A stretch of DNA of 64,000 bases from Rhodoplanes azumiensis (GTDB lineage Bacteria; Pseudomonadota; Alphaproteobacteria; Rhizobiales; Xanthobacteraceae): the NCBI RefSeq assembly GCF_042682915.1, contig NZ_JBHUIW010000002.1, forward strand, positions 248,001 through 312,000, in the 5' to 3' direction. Positions 42,924 through 50,343 of the stretch are shown here, in pieces. Under the pieces are notes generated by a model that was not told the origin of the DNA, did not search any database, and saw only the letters and a list, made by a program, of their open reading frames with translations. The position numbers were made by a program, and so were the translations under genes. Each line of letters starts with the position of its first letter. Positions within the stretch are counted from its first letter, which is position 1.

Positions 42924-43327
42924 GGCTCGCCCGCGTCGTCGGCGTGATCGGCGCCGGCGCCGGGGTGCTCGGCGCCGCAGCCGCAGGCCGGGGCGACCCG
43001 GCCGGGCGGCTCGGCGAGCGTGCCGCGCCAGCGGCCGTAGCGCCACGGCAGCCACCAGCGCGCCCCGCGCGGCACCTCGGCCGGCACGAAATCGAGTCCG
43101 CGGGTGCCGAACGGATGGCAGCGGCAGAACCGCGCCAGCGTCATCCAGCCGCCCGCCCACAGGCCGAACCGCCCGATGGCCTCGTCCCCATAGGCCGAGC
43201 AGGTCGGCAGGTGCCGGCATTGCGTGCCCACGACCGGCGACAGCGTGAGCTGATACCCCCGGATCAGCGCGCGGGCGAGCCGGCGGGGCAGGGCGGCGAC
43301 GAAGCCGATGGGCCGATGGTGTGGCAT
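42857..43327 (-). CDS. yidD: Membrane protein insertion efficiency factor YidD
   Basis: YidD assists YidC-dependent insertion of inner-membrane proteins. The 156-residue protein carries the family core LIRGYQLTLSPVVGTQCRHL, PTCSAYGDEAIGRFG and RFCRCHPFGTRGLD (about 21-76), including the conserved Cys residues. The C-terminal 60-80 residues are Gly/Ala-rich and beyond the usual length; they arise in the region overlapping the convergent Sel1-like gene. The stop may therefore have drifted outward. The start at 43327 is set by the conserved helix. Confidence 0.9.
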   Translation of the reverse strand: MPHHRPIGFVAALPRRLARALIRGYQLTLSPVVGTQCRHLPTCSAYGDEAIGRFGLWAGGWMTLARFCRCHPFGTRGLDFVPAEVPRGARWWLPWRYGRWRGTLAEPPGRVAPACGCGAEHPGAGADHADDAGEPQRAASASSLRAASGDPSAAAR

Positions 43328-43601
43328 CGTCCTTGCTAAACCACCTCGGGTGGGGCCGGGCAAGGACGAAGCTCGCCAAGCATTGCTACGCCGATGAAAG
43401 TAGTTCGGTACCGGAGCGGCAGCATCACCGGGTGAAATGCCGCAAAAACGGCCGCTTGCGATGGTCGTTTGTGTACGTAAGATCACAGTTGCGCGAAAGT
43501 CGCGTGATGTGGCGAGATTGCAGAGCTGAACTGTCAACAAGAACAACAGTCGAGTCGACGGGTCCGCGAAACGCGTTGCTGAAACAGCACGGGGAACCGC
43601 A

Positions 43602-44882
43602 ATGGAACGGTGCCGGATCGTGAAGCGATCCTGGGTCGGAGCCCTCGTCCTGGTGCTCTGTGCCATGCCGGTGGTCGCCGGCACGCCGGAGCTCCCGGCC
43701 AATCCGCGCACCCTGCCGATGCAGTTCTCGCTGCAGGAGCCGGCCGCCGGCTGCGAGACCGACTGCGCTCCGGTGATCTTCGCCGCCGGCATGATCACGG
43801 CCGACACGCCGCGTCGGTTCGAGGCTTTCGCCACCGAGCGCAACCTGCACGACGGCAAGGTGGTGCTCGATTCGGACGGCGGCTCGGTGCTCGGTGCCCT
43901 GGCGCTCGGCCGCGCCATCCGCCGGCTCGGCCTCGACACCACGGTCGGGCGCGCCGAGCGTCCGGCGCCGGCCGGCAAGCCGGCCGCGATCGCGCCGGCG
44001 AACTGCGAATCGATGTGCGCCTTCGTGCTGCTCGGCGGCGTGCATCGCGACGTCCCGGCGCGCTCGCGCGTCCTCGTCCACCAGATCTGGCTCGGCGACC
44101 GGCGCGACGACGCGGTCGCGGCGTCCTACTCGGCCGAAGACCTCGTCCTCGTCCAGCGCGACATCGGCGCCATCGTCCGCTACACGGCCGAGATGGCCGG
44201 CGGCCTCGACGGCGGCGCCGAGCTGATCGAGATCGCGCTCAAGATTCCACCGTGGGAGCCGATGCGGCTCCTCAGCCGCGACGAGCTGAGGCGCGTCGGG
44301 CTCGACCAGGCGATCGCGCCGGTCGCGGCGCGCCGGACCTCGGCTGCCGTCACCCCGGTCGCCATGGTGCCGGAGCGGTCGCCGCCGTCGGCCGAGCGCG
44401 GCTGGGCGGCCGTGGACGGCAATTCCGGGACCATGCTGGTGCGGCGCCATCCGCTCACCGTCGAGGGCGAGCGCATCGGCAGCTTCGATCTGAGCCTGAG
44501 CTGCGGCGACGTCGCCGGCACCTATGCGCTCACCTATGCGGAGCGGCGCCAGGCGGCTCCGGGCGGCGGCGAGGCCGTGCCGCTCGACAAGGTGCGGCTG
44601 TGGATCGAGCAGACCGAGGTGACGCTCGACGTCGTGTCGTCGCGCGGCGACGGCCGCGGCGTCGAGAGCGTCGCGATCGGCACCGTCCCGGCGTCGTTGG
44701 TGCGGACTTTTGCGGCCGCCACCACCCGCTCGGTGTCGGTGCTCACCGGATCCGACGGGAGTGCCGGAACGACGACCCGGATCGGCAATGCCGGGCTCGG
44801 CAAGGTGTTCGGGGGGCTCGAGGCGGCCTGCGGTCGCGGCAAGCGCGACACCCATGCGAGGCTCGAAGCCGCGGCCCGGTGA
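43602..44882 (+). CDS. Periplasmic ClpP-like protein of the COG3904 type
   Basis: This 426-residue exported protein has a signal peptide (WVGALVLVLCAMPVVAG). The N-terminal domain resembles the ClpP/crotonase fold: LDSDGGSVLGALALGRAIRR gives the oxyanion-hole Gly pair, CESMCAFVLLGGVHRDVP holds a Ser in the position of the ClpP nucleophile, and RVLVHQIW supplies a His. The C-terminal domain (about 265-415) is beta-rich and of unknown role. Protease activity is inferred, not proven. It stands alone with an AT-richer leader (43430-43600). Confidence 0.72.
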   Translation: MERCRIVKRSWVGALVLVLCAMPVVAGTPELPANPRTLPMQFSLQEPAAGCETDCAPVIFAAGMITADTPRRFEAFATERNLHDGKVVLDSDGGSVLGALALGRAIRRLGLDTTVGRAERPAPAGKPAAIAPANCESMCAFVLLGGVHRDVPARSRVLVHQIWLGDRRDDAVAASYSAEDLVLVQRDIGAIVRYTAEMAGGLDGGAELIEIALKIPPWEPMRLLSRDELRRVGLDQAIAPVAARRTSAAVTPVAMVPERSPPSAERGWAAVDGNSGTMLVRRHPLTVEGERIGSFDLSLSCGDVAGTYALTYAERRQAAPGGGEAVPLDKVRLWIEQTEVTLDVVSSRGDGRGVESVAIGTVPASLVRTFAAATTRSVSVLTGSDGSAGTTTRIGNAGLGKVFGGLEAACGRGKRDTHARLEAAAR

Positions 44883-45039
44883 GGGACGGGGCCGAGGTTT
44901 CACGACCCGGTCATTCCGGGGCGCGGACCGTCAGGTCCGCGAGCTCGGAATCCAGCGGCATGCGTCGACCGCGCGGCTTTATTCCCGGCTCGGCGCTTCG
45001 CGCCGCCCCGGCGGACCGCCTCCCAGTCGACCTGTCGAT

Positions 45040-45480
45040 TCAGCCGCCCGGCCGGCCGGCCGCGATCTGGTCCAGCGCCGCCACCACGGCATCGAAAGTG
45101 AGCAGCGTCGAGGCGTGGCGTGCCTTGAACTCGCGCACCGGCTCGAGCACCGCGAGGTCGGCCCAGCGGCCGTCCGGCGGCGGGCCGTTCTCCTTGAGCA
45201 TCTTGCGCATCGCCTCGCGAAGGGAGCGCAGCTCGTCGGCCGTCGATCCGACCACGTGGCTCGCCATGATCGAGGACGACGCTTGGCCGAGCGCGCAGGC
45301 CTTCACCACGTGGCCGAAGTCGACCACGGTGCCGTCGGCGACCTTGAGGTCGACCGTGACGGTCGAGCCGCACAGCTTGGAATGCGCCGTCGCGCTGCCG
45401 TCCGGCTCGGCCAGCCGGCCGAGGCGGGGGATGTTGCCGGCGAGCTCGAGGATGCGGCGATTGTAGATGTCGTTCAGCAT
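45040..45480 (-). CDS. IscU/NifU-type iron-sulfur scaffold protein lacking the third Cys
   Basis: This 146-residue protein has the IscU/SufU fold. Cys37 (SKLCGSTVTVDL) and Cys62 (KACALGQASSSIMA) match the first two cluster ligands. At the third position, where SufU has Cys, the sequence reads ARHASTLLTFDA, so Ser takes its place. Homologues in alphaproteobacteria near folE show the same change as far as I recall, so this is a subgroup rather than a defect. It may bind clusters differently or act in zinc or sulfur transfer. It is divergent from folE. Confidence 0.85.
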   Translation of the reverse strand: MLNDIYNRRILELAGNIPRLGRLAEPDGSATAHSKLCGSTVTVDLKVADGTVVDFGHVVKACALGQASSSIMASHVVGSTADELRSLREAMRKMLKENGPPPDGRWADLAVLEPVREFKARHASTLLTFDAVVAALDQIAAGRPGG

Positions 45481-45820
45481 GATGCCTGTCCGGGCGGGCG
45501 GGTCGATTTGCCTCGACCTCTGGCTCCGACTATACCCCGTCATATAGGACGTCGGCCGGGCGGGGCGAGGGGCACGTCCACCGGGAGGCGCTTGCGCCCC
45601 GGTCCGGCCGGTCCCACATGTTTCCGGTCGGGCCCCCCCGGGCCGGACGGTTCCCATCGGCGTGCGCCGGGCCTGTCCCGGGGAGGCTTCGCCGGATCGT
45701 CGCCGTCCCGTCCGATGCGGGCCTGCCCCTTTTCGGTGCGGCACGCGTCGTCTGCGACGTGCGGTCGTTGCAGCGGTGCGGCGCCCGTCGGCGTCGACCC
45801 GAACGGAGACGTCGCTCGCG
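45481..45820. other. Divergent promoter region between iscU-type gene and folE
   Basis: This 340-base stretch has no supported gene. A TATAGT -10-like hexamer faces the scaffold gene on the minus strand (45529-45534) in a small AT-rich patch. The remainder is GC-rich leader of folE. A Cys/Arg-rich open extension upstream of folE is not accepted as coding. Confidence 0.5.
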
Positions 45821-46477
45821 ATGGACCACGTGATCAAGACCCTCACTCCCGCCGCCCGTCCGTCGGAGACGGCCGGCGAGCTTCCGGTCGCGCCGGCGCG
45901 GACGCGTCCGTCGCGCGCCGAGGCCGAGGCCGCCGTGCGGGTGCTGCTCGGCTATATCGGCGACGATCCCGACCGCGAGGGCCTGCTCGACACGCCGCGC
46001 CGCGTCGTCGCCGCCTATGACGAGCTGTTCGGCGGCTACCACGAGAGCGCCGGCGAGGTCTTGGAGCGGACCTTCTCGGAGATCGGCACCTACGACGACA
46101 TCGTGCTGGTGCGCGACATCCCGTTCACGTCGCATTGCGAGCATCACATGATGCCGTTCATGGGCCGCGCCCATGTCGGCTACCTGCCGGTCGAGCGCGT
46201 CGTCGGCCTGTCGAAGATCGCCCGGCTGATCGACATCTTCGCCAAGCGCCTGCAGACCCAGGAGCGGCTCTCCTCCGAGATCGTCACCGAGATCGACACC
46301 GTGCTGAAGCCGCGCGGCGTCGCCGTGATGCTGGAGGCGGAGCACACCTGCATGTCGATGCGGGGCGTGCAGAAGATCGGCAGCCGCACCATCACGACGC
46401 AGTTCACCGGCGTGTTCCGGGACGATCCGAAGGAGCAGTTCCGGTTCGTCAATCTGGTGCGCAACGGCATCGGCTGA
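45821..46477 (+). CDS. folE: GTP cyclohydrolase I
   Basis: FolE converts GTP to dihydroneopterin triphosphate, the first step to folate. The 218-residue protein has the zinc ligands Cys106 and His109 (TSHCEHHMMPF) and Cys177 (EHTCMSMRGVQ), plus the VGLSKIARLIDIFAKRLQ substrate-binding region. The first 30 residues are variable. The ATG at 45821 gives a normal N-terminus. hisI follows 92 bases downstream on the same strand, as often in alphaproteobacteria. Confidence 0.97.
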   Translation: MDHVIKTLTPAARPSETAGELPVAPARTRPSRAEAEAAVRVLLGYIGDDPDREGLLDTPRRVVAAYDELFGGYHESAGEVLERTFSEIGTYDDIVLVRDIPFTSHCEHHMMPFMGRAHVGYLPVERVVGLSKIARLIDIFAKRLQTQERLSSEIVTEIDTVLKPRGVAVMLEAEHTCMSMRGVQKIGSRTITTQFTGVFRDDPKEQFRFVNLVRNGIG

Positions 46478-46569
46478 CCGTCCGCCGTTGGGCGCCGTGG
46501 GGCAGGGGACCGGCGTCTCGTCAAGCGGCGCGTGACGTGCGTCCCCGCCGGGACTGAAAGCGTATCCGC

Positions 46570-47049
46570 ATGAAGAGCGTCTTCGCGCCGCGCGGCACCA
46601 CCGAGCAGATCGAGGAGGGGCGCGTCTTCGCCCCCAAGTTCGACGGCGACGGGCTGATCCCGGCGATCGTCGCGGACGCGTGGTCGGGCGACGTTCTCAT
46701 GCTCGCCTGGATGAACGACGCGGCGCTCGCGCGCTCGATCGAGACCTGCGAGGCGTGGTTCTACAGCCGCTCGCGCCGCAAGCTGTGGAAGAAGGGCGAG
46801 AGCTCCGGCCACGTGCTGCGCATCATCGAGATGAAGGTCGACTGCGACCAGGACGCGCTGCTGCTGCGGGTCGAGCAGGTCGGGCCGGGCGTCTGCCACA
46901 CCGGCCGCGCCTCGTGCTTCTACCGCGCCGTCTCGCTGCGCGAGACCGCCGGCCACACCCTGGTGCTGCAGTTCAAGAAGGCCGAGAAGGTGTTCGACCC
47001 CGGCGCCGTCTACGGCGACGACGCCGGCAAGGACAAGACGCCCGAATAG
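46570..47049 (+). CDS. hisI: Phosphoribosyl-AMP cyclohydrolase
   Basis: HisI opens the purine ring of phosphoribosyl-AMP, step three of histidine synthesis. The 159-residue protein shows LMLAWMNDAALARSIET, AWFYSRSRRKLWKKGESSGH and the zinc/magnesium site DCDQDALLLRVEQVGPGVCHTG. It is a stand-alone HisI with no HisE fusion, normal for this group. Other his genes are not in the window. A REP-type palindromic element lies between its stop and rplI. Confidence 0.96.
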   Translation: MKSVFAPRGTTEQIEEGRVFAPKFDGDGLIPAIVADAWSGDVLMLAWMNDAALARSIETCEAWFYSRSRRKLWKKGESSGHVLRIIEMKVDCDQDALLLRVEQVGPGVCHTGRASCFYRAVSLRETAGHTLVLQFKKAEKVFDPGAVYGDDAGKDKTPE

Positions 47050-47375
47050 CGGCGACGATCCCGCGGTTCACGACGATCGACGAGCAAGCAGAACGGCCAA
47101 GCGTCGCCCGTCCGTTGGTCGTTCGAGGATCGACGAGTTTGCGCCGGAGGCCGATCGTCTCGTACCGTCGCGTGATTGCGCGTTTTCACTCCTCGTGGTG
47201 AGGAGCGGCCGCAGGCCGCGTCTCGAACCCGCAGATCGACTTTGGCCGATCTGCGTCCATGAGTTCCGACGTCGAGCAGGCTCGACTTCGGTGGCCGCCC
47301 CCGCCCTTCGAGACGCGCCCTTCGGGCGCTCCTCGGGAGAGGGCGGAGAGAGGCTGTTTCAATGTCGCGCCGGTC
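47050..47375. other. Convergent gap between hisI and rplI with a REP/BIME element
   Basis: This 326-base stretch has no gene. Most of the second half is a composite palindromic element (47189-47346). The part before it (47050-47188) shows nothing I can assign. Confidence 0.7.
47189..47346. repeat. REP/BIME-like palindromic repeat pair
   Basis: Unit A runs forward: hairpin CTCCTC/GAGGAG (47189-47205), hairpin CGGCC/GGCCG (47206-47218) and GCGTCTCGAA (47218-47227). Unit B is the same design in inverted orientation (about 47307-47343), with GAGGAGCG-hairpin-GCGTCTCGAA on the minus strand. Between them is a nine-base hairpin CGCAGATCG/CGATCTGCG (47230-47255). Elements of this form are common in rhizobial genomes between convergent genes. 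Confidence 0.75.
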
Positions 47376-47951
47376 TCACTCTTCCTCTTGCCCGGCCTGG
47401 CCGGCTTCCGGATTCTCGAAGAACTCCTCGGCCGCGGCTTCCGCGACCTCGCGGTCCTCGCGGCGCGCCGTGACGTCCTCGCCGCGCTTGATGCGCTCGG
47501 CTTCCTCGGCGTTGCGGGCGACGACGACCGTGACGGTCACCTCGAGCTCCGGATGCAGCACGATCGGCACGTGGTGCTGGCCGATGGTCTTGATCGGGGC
47601 GTTGATGGCGACCTGGCTGCGGTCGATCGAGACGCCGCCTTCGCCGACCAGGGTGGCGATGTCGCGGGTCGTCACCGAGCCGTAGAGCTGGCCGGTGTCG
47701 GAGGCCTGGCGCAGCACCACGAAGCTCTGGCCCTCGAGCTTGCCGCCGACCTTCTCGGCCTCGGCCTTGCGCTCCAGGTTGCGCGCCTCGAGCTGCGCCT
47801 TCATGCCCTCGAACTTGGCGAGGTTGTCCTTGGTGGCGCGCAGCGCCCGGCCCTGCGGCAGCAGGAAGTTGCGGGCGAAGCCGTCGCGCACCCGCACGAC
47901 GTCGCCCATCTGTCCGTGCTTGCCGACGCGCTCCAGCAGGATCACTTCCAT
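47376..47951 (-). CDS. rplI: 50S ribosomal protein L9 (bL9)
   Basis: bL9 binds 23S rRNA near the L1 stalk. The 191-residue protein begins MEVILLERVGKHGQMGDVVRV, the conserved N-terminal domain, joined by the long central helix (NLAKFEGMKAQLEARNLERK) to the C-terminal domain. An acidic Glu/Ala-rich tail of about 35 residues extends the normal length, as is usual in rhizobia. It is the last gene of the rpsF-rpsR-DUF2232-rplI block. Confidence 0.97.
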   Translation of the reverse strand: MEVILLERVGKHGQMGDVVRVRDGFARNFLLPQGRALRATKDNLAKFEGMKAQLEARNLERKAEAEKVGGKLEGQSFVVLRQASDTGQLYGSVTTRDIATLVGEGGVSIDRSQVAINAPIKTIGQHHVPIVLHPELEVTVTVVVARNAEEAERIKRGEDVTARREDREVAEAAAEEFFENPEAGQAGQEEE

Positions 47952-47964
47952 GTCGTCTCTCCTT

Positions 47965-48000
47965 CGTGTTCGTCGAGTCGTGTTCGTCGAGTCGTGTTCG
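47965..48000 (-). repeat. 14-bp tandem repeat (2.6 copies) in the rplI leader
   Basis: CGTGTTCGTCGAGT occurs at 47965-47978 and 47979-47992, with a partial third copy to 48000. It lies between the DUF2232 stop and the rplI start, 14 bases before the rplI ATG. Confidence 0.65.
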
Positions 48001-48054
48001 TGAATGCGGGGTGGTGAATACGGGCCGGTGACTGCGGTGCTCGTGGCGTCGGGA

Positions 48055-49038
48055 TCAGTCCGGTGGCGGGCGTCCGGCCGGCGGTCCGCCCGCGGTCGGT
48101 GCGGTGCGGGCCGCGAAGCGGGCGCGCAGATCGATCGCCGGGTCGAGAAGGCCGACCAGCATCACCAGGAACAAGGGCCAGCCGAACATCAGCACGGCCG
48201 CGTAGAGCGTGGTGAGCACCACGGCGCGGCTCTTCACCCGGCGGCTCAGCGCGTGCAGCACCGAGAAGCCGAGCGCCGTGAAGGCGACCGACAGGGTCGC
48301 GGCGACGATGCCGGCGAGCAGGCCGGTGAGGCCGGGCAGCAGCGAGGCGGCGATCGCGGCCGCGAAGGCGACGGCCGAGATCAGCGGGAACGAGATCTCG
48401 GAGAGCGGCGGCCACGGACGCGGCAGCCGGCCCGACAGTCCGACCGCCTTGCCGGCCAGCCACAGGTTGAACAGAAGCGTCGTCGTCATCAGCGAGGCGG
48501 CGGCCGGCGGCAGCGCGATCGCCAGGACCGTGAAGATCGCATCCGAATCGGTGACGCCGGGCAGGCCGGGCTCGCCGTTGCGCCCGCGGAACACCCGGGC
48601 GAAGCCGTCGCGCAGGGTGGCGCGAATCTCGTCGAGGTCGCTGCCGAAGGTCGGCAGCGCCATCATCACGGCGAGCGCGCCGAGCACCGCGGCCCACAGC
48701 ACGATGCGGCCGACCGGATACCAGTCGAGCGTCGGGTTCGTCGGATCGCCGCCGGGGCGCGCCAGCAGCGCCAGATAGGAGAGCCACCAGCCGGGCAGTG
48801 CGAGGCCGAGCAGGAAGACGAGGAAGAACAGCGAGCCGAACCAGGCGGCGAGGGTGGCCGTGCCGGCGAGCGTCGCGAGCAGGCCGGCCCAATGGCTCCA
48901 GCCGAGCGCCGCGATCATGATCGGCAGGGGCGCCAGATAGAACAGCAGCATCGACAGGGTCGACCCGGCCGCGAGGGCCGCGAAGGTCAGGGCTGCCACG
49001 GCGCCGGCCCCGAGGCCGACCAGGATGAACTGGATCAT
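48055..49038 (-). CDS. DUF2232 multi-pass membrane protein
   Basis: This 327-residue protein has about eight membrane helices. It begins MIQFILVGLGAGAVAALTFA and carries SMLLFYLAPLPIMIAALGWSH, both typical of DUF2232 proteins encoded between rpsR and rplI in alphaproteobacteria. The role is unknown; related Gram-positive proteins act in sporulation or germination. The Pro/Ala-rich C-terminus is cytoplasmic or periplasmic. Its place in the ribosomal block is conserved, so it is probably cotranscribed with rpsF and rpsR. Confidence 0.85.
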   Translation of the reverse strand: MIQFILVGLGAGAVAALTFAALAAGSTLSMLLFYLAPLPIMIAALGWSHWAGLLATLAGTATLAAWFGSLFFLVFLLGLALPGWWLSYLALLARPGGDPTNPTLDWYPVGRIVLWAAVLGALAVMMALPTFGSDLDEIRATLRDGFARVFRGRNGEPGLPGVTDSDAIFTVLAIALPPAAASLMTTTLLFNLWLAGKAVGLSGRLPRPWPPLSEISFPLISAVAFAAAIAASLLPGLTGLLAGIVAATLSVAFTALGFSVLHALSRRVKSRAVVLTTLYAAVLMFGWPLFLVMLVGLLDPAIDLRARFAARTAPTAGGPPAGRPPPD

Positions 49039-49264
49039 CGTCTCGCTGTCCCGCTCGAGGAGCGGTTAGAGGCGGATCAGCGCCGCGCCCGGTGTGGTTC
49101 ACCGCGGGCGCGGCCGTCCGTCCCAACCAGAGGATCGGCCCGCGATGCGCGCATCGAAGCGGTCGCAGGCGGGCCGAAGGTCTTTGGACGACGTGTCGTC
49201 GTTCGCCGTCGTCCGTGCCGCTGCCGGGATCGGGCCGACGCGCGCCGGCCCGGCCGTTCGGCGA

Positions 49265-49513
49265 TCAGCGGATCACGTAGGGCAGCAGGCCGAGGAAGCG
49301 GGCGCGCTTGATGGCGCGCGCCAGCTCGCGCTGCTTCTTGGCCGACACCGCGGTGATGCGGCTCGGCACGATCTTGCCGCGCTCCGAGATGTAGCGCTGC
49401 AGCAGCCGCACGTCCTTGTAGTCGATCTTCGGGGCGTTGGCGCCGGAGAACGGGCAGGTCTTGCGACGGCGGAAGAACGGGCGGCGGGCGCCGCCGGCAG
49501 AGGCCATGGCCAT
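49265..49513 (-). CDS. rpsR: 30S ribosomal protein S18 (bS18)
   Basis: bS18 pairs with bS6 on the 30S platform. The 82-residue protein contains RRPFFRRRKTCPFSGANAPK and VSAKKQRELARAIKRARFLGLLPY, the family core, with the conserved Cys. I chose the ATG at 49513; a TTG at 49522 is in frame but too close to the upstream ribosome site (GAGGAT). The gene starts six bases after the rpsF stop, so the two are coupled. Confidence 0.96.
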   Translation of the reverse strand: MAMASAGGARRPFFRRRKTCPFSGANAPKIDYKDVRLLQRYISERGKIVPSRITAVSAKKQRELARAIKRARFLGLLPYVIR

Positions 49514-49518
49514 GATGA

Positions 49519-50004
49519 TCAATCCTCGCTGGCGTCGTCGGCGGCGACTTCGACACGATCCTCACGCGGCGGGCGGCCGTCGCGGTCGCGGCGCGGGCCG
49601 CGGTCGCCACGATCGCCCCGGTCGCGGTCGCGATCGCCCGGGCGGCGGTCGCCACGGTCGCCGCGCTCGTCGCGGTCGCGGTCGGACTTGCGCATCATGG
49701 CCGACGGGCCGGCCTCGAGCTCGTCCACCTTCACGGTGAGGGTGCGCAGCACGTCCTCGTTGATGCGCTGCTGGCGCTCGACCTCGGCGACGGCCGCGGC
49801 CGGGGCGTCGAGATTGAGCAGCGTGAAATGCGCCTTGCGGTTCTTGTTGATCCGGTAGGTCAGGGACTTCACGCCCCAATACTCGACCTTCGCGACGGAT
49901 CCGCCGAGGCTCTCGATGACGCCCTTGTACTGGGTCGTCAGCTCCTCGACCTGCTGCGCCGAGAGATCCTGGCGCGCCAGATAGACATGCTCGTAGAGCG
50001 GCAT
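49519..50004 (-). CDS. rpsF: 30S ribosomal protein S6 (bS6)
   Basis: bS6 heterodimerises with bS18. The 161-residue protein begins MPLYEHVYLARQDLSAQQVE, with WGVKSLTYRINKNRKAHFTL in the core. From about residue 108 it has a long tail of Arg/Asp/Gly repeats (DRDRGDRGDRG type) that replaces the modified Glu tail of enteric S6. Such charged tails occur in several rhizobia. The first gene of the ribosomal block, it is divergent from fabD. Confidence 0.96.
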   Translation of the reverse strand: MPLYEHVYLARQDLSAQQVEELTTQYKGVIESLGGSVAKVEYWGVKSLTYRINKNRKAHFTLLNLDAPAAAVAEVERQQRINEDVLRTLTVKVDELEAGPSAMMRKSDRDRDERGDRGDRRPGDRDRDRGDRGDRGPRRDRDGRPPREDRVEVAADDASED

Positions 50005-50343
50005 GGAATGCCTTTCCCTGGTTCGTGGCGGCTCGTCCGACGCGAAGCCCTTCGTGCCCTTCGGGAAAGGCGCGAAAGAAAGCTCTGAAGGCGGGAACAC
50101 GGGACGCCGGATCCGCGAAGGATCCTGCCGCTTCCTCCCTCCCGGGAGGACACGGCCATCCGTTCAGCCCCCGGCCGGAGCCGAGCCGAAGCGCGCCTTA
50201 TACGGCTTTCCGGCGCGAACGCAACCCCGGGGCGCCTGCCGAGCCACCGGCCGGGGCCGCCCCGGCCGTAGTAAGTGACTGCCCCACTTGACTTTGAGCC
50301 CCCCGACGGTGTGTTAGCGCGCAACTTCGAAGGAGGGAGCACC
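50005..50343. other. Divergent promoter region between rpsF and fabD
   Basis: This 339-base stretch has no supported gene. It contains small palindromes (GGATCC-GCGAA-GGATCC near 50109-50125, and a CCTCCC/GGGAGG hairpin near 50135-50150). It must hold the promoters of the ribosomal block and of the fab genes, but no clear hexamers can be read. Confidence 0.5.

Noticed and set aside
45662..45820. Upstream Cys/Arg-rich extension of folE
   Set aside because: It is not part of GTP cyclohydrolase I and lies in a promoter region; the ATG at 45821 gives the normal length.
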